Shown: piece after piece, positions 1-5,415 of the stretch
How positions within the stretch are numbered: position 1 is the stretch's first letter
How the letters are laid out: the number at the start of each line of letters is the position of its first letter
DNA from: Clostridiales bacterium
GTDB taxonomy: Bacteria; Bacillota; Clostridia; Oscillospirales; Oscillospiraceae
Length of the DNA: 6,163 bases
Reading direction: 5' to 3'
Assembly (NCBI GenBank): GCA_019418525.1
Contig: DYBS01000138.1
Location: 1-6,163 of the forward strand
Position numbers and translations under genes: made by a program
The notes under the pieces: model-generated
What the model was told of the DNA's origin: nothing
What the model saw: only the letters and a program-made list of their open reading frames with translations
Databases searched by the model: none

Positions 1-1
1 A

Positions 2-1519
2 GTGCTGGGCGTGCCGGAGGGGGCTGTGGGGGAACTGCGGCTCATCCGGCAGTCCATCGACGCACGTAAGAAAAACGACGTCCACTTGGTCTGCTCGGTG
101 CAGGTTGCCGTAGACAAAGAGGATAAGGTCCTCGCCCGCTGCAAGTCCAAGCAGGTGAGCAAGGTGGAGCGGAAGGTCTACCGCTTCCCGCCGGTGCTGC
201 GTACCTCCAAACAGAGGCCTGTGGTGGTGGGCATGGGCCCCGCCGGGCTCTTCGCCGCCCTGTATCTAGCCCGGGCGGGGGTCCCCTCCATCGTGCTGGA
301 GCGGGGCCGGCCCGTGGAGCAGCGGGCGGAGGATGTGGAGAACTTCTGGCGGGAGGGGGAACTCTCGCCCATCTCCAACGTGCAGTTCGGCGAGGGGGGT
401 GCGGGCACCTTTTCCGATGGAAAGCTCACCACCGGCACTCACGACAGCCGCATTTCCACCGTTTTGGACACCTTGGTGGAATTCGGCGCCCCCGCCGACG
501 TGGCCTGGAGCCACAAGCCCCACATCGGCACCGATATTTTGCGCACCGTGGTGCAGAACATCCGGCTGGAGCTGATCCGGCTGGGCTGCGACGTGCGCTT
601 TGAGAGTCGTCTCACCGGCATCACGGCGGAGAACGGCGCGGTGACTGCCGTCACCGTGGAGCACGATGGGGAGACCTATGAGCTGCCCTGCGACGCCCTG
701 GTGCTGGCCCCCGGACACTCCGCCCGGGACACCTTCGCGCTCCTGCACGACATGGGCCTCCCCCTGGAGCAGAAGAACTTCGCCATCGGGGTGCGCATCG
801 AGCAGAAGCAGTCCGCCATCAGCGCCGCCCAGTTTGGCGACTACTGGAAGGACCTGCCCCCGGCAGACTATAAGCTCTCCTGTCACCTGCCCTCAGGCCG
901 CAGCGCCTTCACCTTCTGCGTCTGCCCCGGCGGGCAGGTGGTGGCCGCCGCCTCGGAGGAGGGCCAGGTGGTCACCAACGGCATGAGCTGCCGCGCCCGG
1001 GACGGGGAGAATATCAACGGCGGCTTTCTGGTGGGGGTGGGCCCGGAGGATTTCCCGGGCGACGACCCCTTGGCCGGGGTGCGCTTCCAGGAGCAGTGGG
1101 AGAAGGCCGCCTGGGAGCTGGGCGGCCGGTCCTACGCCGCCCCTGCCCAGACCGTGGGGGATTTTCTGGCACGGAAGCCCTCCAAAGGCCCCGGTGAGGT
1201 GCAGCCCACCTACCGGCCCGGAGTCACCTGGACCGACCTCACAAAATGCCTTCCCGACTATGTCACCGACACCCTGCGGGAGGCGCTGCCCATCTTCGAC
1301 CGGAAGGTCCACGGCTTTGCCCACCCAAACGCCGTCCTCACCGGCGTGGAGACCCGCTCGTCCTCGCCGGTGCGCATCCTGCGGGGGGAGGATTTTCAGT
1401 GCCCTGCCCTGGAAGGCCTGTACCCCTGCGGCGAGGGGGCGGGCTACGCCGGGGGCATCATGTCCGCCGCGGTGGACGGCGTGCGCATCGCCGAGGCGGT
1501 GGCCACGTCTGCAAACTGA
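2..1519 (+). CDS. NAD(P)/FAD-dependent dehydrogenase, COG2509-like (5' partial)
   Basis: The protein is a flavoprotein of the uncharacterised FAD-dependent dehydrogenase type; its substrate is unknown and it is probably cytosolic, since no signal peptide or membrane segment is visible. The visible 505 residues begin with a small N-terminal domain containing SIDARKK (residues 18-24). A Rossmann FAD-binding motif GMGPAG follows at 77-82, with the acidic strand end LERG at 99-102. Family-like motifs follow: FGEGGAGTFSDGKL (129-142), LAPGHSARDT (235-244), FCVCPGG (305-311) and VVTNGMS (323-329). The C-terminal flavin-contact motif GEGAGYAGG is at 477-485. The first in-frame codon is a GTG that reads as an internal valine; relatives as I recall them carry roughly 20-30 more residues before this point, and no ribosome site can be seen, so the start lies outside the window. 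It ends in TGA just before a terminator and is therefore the last gene of its transcript. The fold assignment is firm; the reaction is not known. Confidence 0.87.
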   Translation: MLGVPEGAVGELRLIRQSIDARKKNDVHLVCSVQVAVDKEDKVLARCKSKQVSKVERKVYRFPPVLRTSKQRPVVVGMGPAGLFAALYLARAGVPSIVLERGRPVEQRAEDVENFWREGELSPISNVQFGEGGAGTFSDGKLTTGTHDSRISTVLDTLVEFGAPADVAWSHKPHIGTDILRTVVQNIRLELIRLGCDVRFESRLTGITAENGAVTAVTVEHDGETYELPCDALVLAPGHSARDTFALLHDMGLPLEQKNFAIGVRIEQKQSAISAAQFGDYWKDLPPADYKLSCHLPSGRSAFTFCVCPGGQVVAAASEEGQVVTNGMSCRARDGENINGGFLVGVGPEDFPGDDPLAGVRFQEQWEKAAWELGGRSYAAPAQTVGDFLARKPSKGPGEVQPTYRPGVTWTDLTKCLPDYVTDTLREALPIFDRKVHGFAHPNAVLTGVETRSSSPVRILRGEDFQCPALEGLYPCGEGAGYAGGIMSAAVDGVRIAEAVATSAN

Positions 1520-1523
1520 ATGA

Positions 1524-1567
1524 TCCCCGGCGCTCTCAAAAGAGTGGGAGCGCCGGGGACTTTTTTT
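1524..1567 (+). terminator. Intrinsic terminator after the FAD dehydrogenase gene
   Basis: A perfect 12-bp G+C-rich stem pairs 1524-1535 (TCCCCGGCGCTC) with 1548-1559 around a 12-base loop. Two bases later comes a run of seven T at 1561-1567. It begins 5 bases after the stop codon. There is no A run on the left side, so it should act only on rightward transcription. It separates the FAD gene from the recombinase. Confidence 0.93.
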
Positions 1568-1603
1568 CATAGAACTTGTTTCTTCTACGAAATTTGGCCA
1601 CAC

Positions 1604-1609
1604 TATAAA
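1604..1609 (+). promoter_or_regulatory. Candidate -10 box for the recombinase gene
   Basis: TATAAA lies in a short A+T-richer stretch (about 1561-1610) between the upstream terminator and the recombinase. At 17-base spacing the -35 position is TCTTCT (1581-1586), a poor match, so this would be a weak or activator-dependent promoter. Transcription would begin near 1616. That lies downstream of the GTG at 1611, so this promoter favours the ATG at 1671 as the start codon. Confidence 0.35.
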
Positions 1610-1670
1610 TGTGAGCCCCCGGCAGCAAGGCCTTCCGGCTCAGAGAAAGAATGAAAGTGAGGCCAAAGGC

Positions 1671-2804
1671 ATGGCGAGAAGGAAGATCGAACCCAATATT
1701 TCGTATGACGACCAGAGAAGCTGCTACTACGTCTACATGGACTATGGCACCGACGAGAGCGGCGCGCGCATCCGCCACTACAAGACCTTTCCAAACCTGC
1801 AGACGGCCCGGAAGGCCCTGCGGGAGTTTCACGCTGAGCGGGCGGTGAACCAGGATGTCACGCCCCAGAAGCTGACGCTGGAGGAGTGGCTGCGCTACTG
1901 GATGAAAGAGGTCATCGGCCCCAACCGGGCGGTGACCACTCTGTACGGCTATCAGAAGATTATTGAGAACCACCTGGGCCCGGCACTGGGGGATGTGCCC
2001 ATCCAGAAGCTGACCCCCCGGCACCTTCAGGAGTACTACACCATGCTGCTGCGGGACAAGGGGCTTTCCCCTAACACGGTGCGGCGGCACCACGACCTGC
2101 TCTCCGCCGCCCTCCACGCGGCGGTGCGCCACGATATCCTCCTGCGCAGCCCCACCGAGCGGGTGGAGCCCCCACGTACCACCCAGCCCGAGATCGGCTA
2201 CTACGGCCCCTCGGAGCTCAAGGAGCTGTACTTCCTGGTGCAGGACACCTGGCTGGAGGTCATCGTCAAGCTAGCCGGGTCCCTGGGCCTGCGGCGGGAG
2301 GAGATCTGCGGGCTGAAATGGGACTGTGTGGATTTCCAGCAGCGCAAGATCCACATCTGTCAGGCCCGCACCGCCGCCGGGGCTGTCATCGTGGAGAAGG
2401 AGACCAAGACCCGCGCCTCCACCCGGGCCCTCTACATGACCGACGACGTATACTTTCTCCTAAAGCGGGAGCGGGCCCGGCAGGCGGAGAACCGCCTGCG
2501 GATGGGGCCCGAGTGGAAGGAAACCGGCCTGGTGGCGGTGGACCGGCGGGGAAAACCCTACTCTCCCAACGCCGTGTCTCTGGCCTTCACCCGTTTTATC
2601 CGAAAAAACCACCTGCCCAAGCTGACCCTTCACGGCCTGCGCCACACCTTTGCCACGGTGGCCTCCGCCCAGGGCGCACCCCTCTTCGACATCGGCCGGA
2701 CTCTGGGCCACTCCACGCCCTCCACCACCGGGCGGATCTACACCCACCTGCTGGACCACACCCACGCCAGCACCCTGGGCCTGGTGGCCGACGCGCTGAA
2801 ATGA
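1671..2804 (+). CDS. Tyrosine-type site-specific recombinase/integrase
   Basis: This is a 377-residue tyrosine recombinase that should cut and rejoin DNA at specific att-like sites through a 3'-phosphotyrosine intermediate. A basic N-terminal region (about 1-58, with beta-strand-like stretches around YYVYMDYG and RIRHYKTF) resembles the arm-binding domain of Tn916/phage-type integrases. A SAM-like core-binding domain spans about 68-165. The catalytic domain (about 178-377) keeps the expected residues: R208 in GLRREE, K246 in TKTR, H321 and R324 in LHGLRH, H347 in LGHS and the nucleophile Y357 in RIYTH. I chose ATG 1671 because GTGAGG (1657-1662) sits 8 bases upstream. A GTG at 1611 would add 20 unconvincing residues. 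No excisionase, repressor, relaxase, phage gene or tRNA adjoins it, and its base composition resembles its neighbours. It may be an intact remnant of a lost element, or a resident recombinase acting elsewhere. Confidence 0.93.
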   Translation: MARRKIEPNISYDDQRSCYYVYMDYGTDESGARIRHYKTFPNLQTARKALREFHAERAVNQDVTPQKLTLEEWLRYWMKEVIGPNRAVTTLYGYQKIIENHLGPALGDVPIQKLTPRHLQEYYTMLLRDKGLSPNTVRRHHDLLSAALHAAVRHDILLRSPTERVEPPRTTQPEIGYYGPSELKELYFLVQDTWLEVIVKLAGSLGLRREEICGLKWDCVDFQQRKIHICQARTAAGAVIVEKETKTRASTRALYMTDDVYFLLKRERARQAENRLRMGPEWKETGLVAVDRRGKPYSPNAVSLAFTRFIRKNHLPKLTLHGLRHTFATVASAQGAPLFDIGRTLGHSTPSTTGRIYTHLLDHTHASTLGLVADALK

Positions 2805-2807
2805 GCC

Positions 2808-2836
2808 TTTACACCGCCGGGAAAAGCGGATACAAT
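2808..2836 (+). promoter_or_regulatory. Sigma70-type promoter of the ChrA-pair operon
   Basis: The -35 box TTTACA (2808-2813) and the -10 box TACAAT (2831-2836) are separated by exactly 17 bases. Each differs from consensus at one position. The -35 begins 3 bases after the recombinase stop. Transcription would start near 2843, giving a leader of about 25 bases. The promoter makes the ChrA pair independent of the recombinase, although no terminator separates them, so readthrough is possible. Confidence 0.7.
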
Positions 2837-2854
2837 GGGCTTTGCTGACCGAAA

Positions 2855-2863
2855 GGGGGGAGG
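2855..2863 (+). promoter_or_regulatory. Ribosome binding site that selects the TTG start
   Basis: The purine run GGGGGGAGG (2855-2863), preceded by AAA, ends 4 bases before the TTG at 2868. No other strong Shine-Dalgarno site lies nearby. The upstream in-frame ATG at 2835 overlaps the -10 box and has no good ribosome site, so the TTG is preferred. Confidence 0.65.
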
Positions 2864-2867
2864 CTTT

Positions 2868-3440
2868 TTGAAACGGACCTGGAAACTCTATTGGAAGCTC
2901 TTCACTGCCACCTTTCTCCTCAGCGCCTTCACCTTCGGAGGCGGCTACGTCATCGTACCGCTGATGAAGGGGCGCTTTGTGGACGACCTGGGCTGGCTGG
3001 AGGAGGGGGAGATGCTGGACCTCACCGCCATTGCCCAGTCCGCCCCCGGCCCTATCGCGGTCAATGCCGCCATCCTGGTGGGCTACCGGGTGGGGGGACC
3101 GCTGGGGGCGGTGTTCTCCATCCTGGGCACCGTGCTGCCCCCTTTTCTCATTTTGTCGGTGATCTCCCTTTGTTACGCCGCCTTCCGCTCCAATGCCATC
3201 GTGGCCGCCGCGCTGAAGGGCATGGAGGCGGGAGTCTCCGCCGTCATCGCCAGCGTGGTGGTGGACATGGCGGGGGACGTGCTGCGCAAGCGGGAGTGGC
3301 TGAGCACCGCTATCCTGGTGGGGGCCTTTGTGGTGAGCCTGCTCTTTGAGGATCTGAATGTGGCCTGGATTTTGTTTGTGTGTGCCCTGCTGGGCATCTT
3401 GGCCGCCTTTTGGAAGAAGCGGAAGGAGGGAGAGGGATGA
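2868..3440 (+). CDS. Half-size chromate transporter (ChrA/CHR family), first of pair
   Basis: This 190-residue membrane protein belongs to the short form of the CHR family. Characterised members export chromate, and short forms usually work as two-gene pairs. Family motifs are clear: FTFGGGYVIVPLM (21-33), QSAPGPIAVNA (57-67) and GGPLGAVFSILGTVLPP (76-92). Further hydrophobic segments cover about 93-105, 122-136, 146-160 and 164-182. The N-terminus is basic (MKRTWKLYWK) and the tail is KKRKEGEG. I chose the TTG at 2868 because a strong ribosome site precedes it, and because the resulting N-terminus aligns with its partner with only a four-residue offset. The ATG at 2835 would add 11 residues but lies inside the promoter. 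The stop overlaps the next start by four bases (ATGA), which suggests coupled translation. Chromate itself is an uncertain substrate in what looks like a strict anaerobe. Confidence 0.88.
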   Translation: MKRTWKLYWKLFTATFLLSAFTFGGGYVIVPLMKGRFVDDLGWLEEGEMLDLTAIAQSAPGPIAVNAAILVGYRVGGPLGAVFSILGTVLPPFLILSVISLCYAAFRSNAIVAAALKGMEAGVSAVIASVVVDMAGDVLRKREWLSTAILVGAFVVSLLFEDLNVAWILFVCALLGILAAFWKKRKEGEG

Positions 3441-4003
3441 CACTCTATCTGGAGCTCTTCTGGAGCTTTTTCCAGATCGGGCTTTTCAGTTTTGGCGGGG
3501 GCTACGCCGCCCTCCCCCTCATCCAGACCCAGGTGGTGGACGTCCACCAATGGCTGTCCCTCTCGGAGCTCACGGACCTTGTCACCATCTCCCAGATGAC
3601 TCCCGGGCCCATCGCCATCAACGCCGCCACCTTCGTGGGCATCCAACTGGGGGGACCGCTGGGGGCGGTGGTGTGTACCCTGGGGTGCGTGCTGCCCTCC
3701 TGCATTGTGGTGTCCCTGCTGGCCTGGGTCTACTTTCGCTGGCGGGAGCTGACCGCCCTGCGGGGGGCGCTCAACGGCCTGCGCCCCGCCATCGTGGCCC
3801 TCATCGCCGGGGCGGGGCTCTCCCTCTTCATCCACGCCCTGTGGGGAGAGAAGGGGTTCCGGGCTGTGCCGCCGGACCTTCCGGCGCTGGTGCTCTTTGT
3901 GCTGGCCTTCGTGGTGCTGCGCAAGTGGAAGCCCGACCCGGTGTTCGTCATGCTGGGCTGCGGCGTCATCGGCGTCGCGCTGAAGCTGCTGTTTCCCGGA
4001 TAA
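3437..4003 (+). CDS. Half-size chromate transporter (ChrA/CHR family), second of pair
   Basis: This 188-residue membrane protein is a paralogue of the preceding gene and its likely partner in a heteromeric inner-membrane anion transporter. It repeats the family motifs: FSFGGGYAALPLI (17-29), SQMTPGPIAINAATFVG (52-68) and GGPLGAVVCTLGCVLPS (72-88). More hydrophobic segments follow at about 89-100, 117-134, 148-162 and 168-185. The start ATG is fixed by AAGGAGGG (3423-3430) with a 6-base spacer, and it overlaps the first gene's TGA. Unlike its partner, its N-terminus (MTLYLELFWSFFQIG) has no basic residues, which fits an opposite membrane orientation as described for some paired short CHR proteins. 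It ends in TAA inside the A run of the downstream terminator. The family call is firm; the substrate is inferred. Confidence 0.9.
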   Translation: MTLYLELFWSFFQIGLFSFGGGYAALPLIQTQVVDVHQWLSLSELTDLVTISQMTPGPIAINAATFVGIQLGGPLGAVVCTLGCVLPSCIVVSLLAWVYFRWRELTALRGALNGLRPAIVALIAGAGLSLFIHALWGEKGFRAVPPDLPALVLFVLAFVVLRKWKPDPVFVMLGCGVIGVALKLLFPG

Positions 4004-4039
4004 AAAAATCCGCCCTGGACAAACCAGGGCGGATTTTTT
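4003..4039. terminator. Bidirectional terminator between the ChrA pair and ackA
   Basis: A perfect 16-bp stem pairs 4003-4018 with 4024-4039 around the 5-base loop ACAAA. The core is ATCCGCCCTGG against its complement, flanked by six A on the left and six T on the right. It therefore gives a hairpin plus T run in both directions. It ends the rightward ChrA operon, overlapping its stop codon, and the leftward ackA transcript 17 bases after its stop. Confidence 0.95.
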
Positions 4040-4056
4040 GCGGATTTTGGGAAAGC

Positions 4057-5253
4057 TTACTTGGAGACGATCTCGGCGGTGTCGCGGGCGATCATGAGCT
4101 CCTCGTTGGTGGGGATGAGCAGGACCTTTACCTTGGAGTCGGCGGTGGAGATGACGGTCTCCTTGCCGCGGGTGTTGTTGGCCTCGGCGTCCATCTTCAC
4201 GCCCATGAACTCCAGGCCGGAGGCGATAGCCAGGCGCTGGTCGGCGGAGTTCTCACCCACGCCGGCGGTGAACACGATGGCGTCCACCCCGCCCATGGCG
4301 GCGGCATAGGCGCCGATGAGCTTCTTCACGCCGTAGTTGAAGGCGTCCACGGCCAGACCGGCGCGCTCATTGCCCTTCTCGGCGGCGTCGCTCAGGTCAC
4401 GGAAGTCGGAGGACACGCCGGAGATACCCAGCACACCGGACTTCTTGTTGAGGATGTTCAGCATCTCCTTGATGTCATAGCCGTACTTGTTCATCAGGTA
4501 CTCCAGGATACCGGCATCCAGATCGCCGGAGCGGGTGCCCATGGGCAGACCGGCCAGGGGGGTGAAGCCCATGGAGGTGTCCACGCTCTTGCCGCCGTCC
4601 ACGGCGGTGACGGAGGAGCCGTTGCCCAGGTGGCAGGTGATGATCTTCAGCTCCTTGATGGGCTTGCCCAGCATGGCGGCGGCGCGACCGGAGACATACT
4701 TGTGAGAGGTGCCGTGGAAGCCGTAGCGGCGGACCTTGTCCTTCTCATAGTACTCATAGGGCAGGGCGTAGATGTAGCTCTTGGCGGGCATGGTCTGATG
4801 GAAGGCGGTGTCGAACACAGCCACCATAGGCACGCCGGGCATCACCTTCTGGCAGGCGCGGATGCCGGTCAGGTTGGCGGGGTTGTGCAGGGGGGCCAGG
4901 GGGATGCACTCCTCGATGGCCTTCATGACCTCGTCGGTGATGAGGACGGACTTATTGAAGGCCTCGCCGCCGTGGACCACGCGGTGGCCCACCGCGTCGA
5001 TCTCGCTCATGGAGGCGATGACACCGTGCTCCTTGGACAGCAGGGCGTCGATGACGGCCTGGATGGCCTCGGCATGGGTGGGCATGGGGATCTCGAACTC
5101 ATGCTTGGCGCCGGTAGCGGGGATCTTGTGGGTCAGACGACCGTCGATGCCGATGCGCTCACACAGACCCTGGGCCAGCACCTCTTCCGTGCTGGGATCC
5201 AGCAGCTGATACTTCAGAGAAGAGCTGCCCGCGTTGATAACAAGAACCTTCAT
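4057..5253 (-). CDS. ackA: Acetate kinase
   Basis: Acetate kinase catalyses acetyl phosphate + ADP to acetate + ATP in the cytosol. It is the ATP-yielding step of acetate fermentation, after phosphotransacetylase. The 398-residue product is full length for the family (about 400). The ASKHA-type start VINAGSSSLKYQLLD is at 5-19, with HRVVHGGE (90-97), FDTAFHQTMP (147-156), YGFHGTSHKY (177-186), HLGNGSS (208-214), GTRSGDLD (239-246), GVGENS (331-336) and PTNEELMIARDT (381-392). The active-site residues known from the Methanosarcina enzyme fall at the same numbers: N7, R91, D148, H180, R241 and E384. I chose ATG 5253 because it gives the canonical MKVLVINAGSSS start. AAAGGAG lies upstream with a rather long spacer of about 11 bases, and the longer open frame upstream has no homologous character. 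No pta gene adjoins it in the window. Its neighbours are the convergent ChrA pair and the divergent tmcAL. Confidence 0.98.
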   Translation of the reverse strand: MKVLVINAGSSSLKYQLLDPSTEEVLAQGLCERIGIDGRLTHKIPATGAKHEFEIPMPTHAEAIQAVIDALLSKEHGVIASMSEIDAVGHRVVHGGEAFNKSVLITDEVMKAIEECIPLAPLHNPANLTGIRACQKVMPGVPMVAVFDTAFHQTMPAKSYIYALPYEYYEKDKVRRYGFHGTSHKYVSGRAAAMLGKPIKELKIITCHLGNGSSVTAVDGGKSVDTSMGFTPLAGLPMGTRSGDLDAGILEYLMNKYGYDIKEMLNILNKKSGVLGISGVSSDFRDLSDAAEKGNERAGLAVDAFNYGVKKLIGAYAAAMGGVDAIVFTAGVGENSADQRLAIASGLEFMGVKMDAEANNTRGKETVISTADSKVKVLLIPTNEELMIARDTAEIVSK

Positions 5254-5281
5254 GACACATAACGCTCCTTTGTTTGGTTTT

Positions 5282-5300
5282 CCCTGTCTTGCGGACAGGG
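5282..5300 (-). other. Hairpin in the ackA leader
   Basis: A perfect 7-bp inverted repeat, CCCTGTC (5282-5288) and GACAGGG (5294-5300), encloses a 5-base loop. In the ackA direction it lies 28 bases before the start codon and just upstream of the ribosome site. No T run follows on either strand, so it is not a terminator. It could stabilise the mRNA or bind a regulator. Confidence 0.5.
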
Positions 5301-5317
5301 ATACGGCGTAGTAAACT
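5289..5317 (+). promoter_or_regulatory. Weak candidate promoter for tmcAL
   Basis: TTGCGG (5289-5294) and TAAACT (5312-5317) are 17 bases apart and point toward tmcAL. Both boxes are poor matches, and nothing better was found between 5254 and 5415. If it is real, it interleaves with the ackA leader, so the two promoters could interfere with each other. Confidence 0.22.
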
Positions 5318-5325
5318 AAAACCGT

Positions 5326-5348
5326 AAGGCTACTTTTATTGTAGCTTA
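5326..5348. promoter_or_regulatory. Dyad overlapping the ackA -10 box and start point
   Basis: AAGGCTAC (from 5326) faces GTAGCTT (5341-5347) across the 7-base spacer TTTTATT, with GCTAC/GTAGC as the exact core and one G-T wobble beyond it. It covers the predicted ackA -10 box and transcription start. That is where an operator would sit, but dyads this short also arise by chance. Confidence 0.25.
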
Positions 5349-5366
5349 TTCCGCGGCAAAGGACAA
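5338..5366 (-). promoter_or_regulatory. Sigma70-type promoter of ackA
   Basis: Read on the minus strand, the -35 box TTGTCC (5366-5361) and the -10 box TACAAT (5343-5338) are 17 bases apart. Transcription would begin near 5331, giving a leader of about 78 bases that includes the 5282-5300 hairpin and AAAGGAG before the start codon. Confidence 0.65.
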
Positions 5367-5415
5367 CCGGAATTTTTGGAGCGGCGGCACTTTTTTCGAC
5401 TTGGGAGGAACTGAC

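Noticed and set aside
266..1603. Minus-strand frames (266-886 and 893-1603) opposite the FAD dehydrogenase
   Set aside because: They have no recognisable motifs and are typical antisense shadows in G+C-rich coding DNA. The second also runs across the terminator hairpin.
1611..1670. GTG at 1611 as the integrase start
   Set aside because: It abuts the candidate -10 box at 1604-1609, lacks a ribosome site and adds 20 residues unlike an integrase N-terminus. ATG 1671 has GTGAGG at suitable spacing.
1520..1670. A tRNA gene or att core next to the integrase
   Set aside because: No cloverleaf-like sequence or tRNA 3' end is visible, and no repeat is shared with the gap after the integrase.
2460..3443. 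A 327-codon minus-strand frame opposite the integrase end and first ChrA gene
   Set aside because: The translation is rich in H, G, Q and P without domain motifs, and both opposite-strand genes are well supported.
3358..5262. A 634-codon open frame on the plus strand, mostly antisense to ackA
   Set aside because: It runs through the second ChrA gene, the terminator hairpin and the whole of ackA. Its translation is low-complexity G/H/L/V-rich and matches no family. It is a by-product of G+C-rich codon use in ackA.
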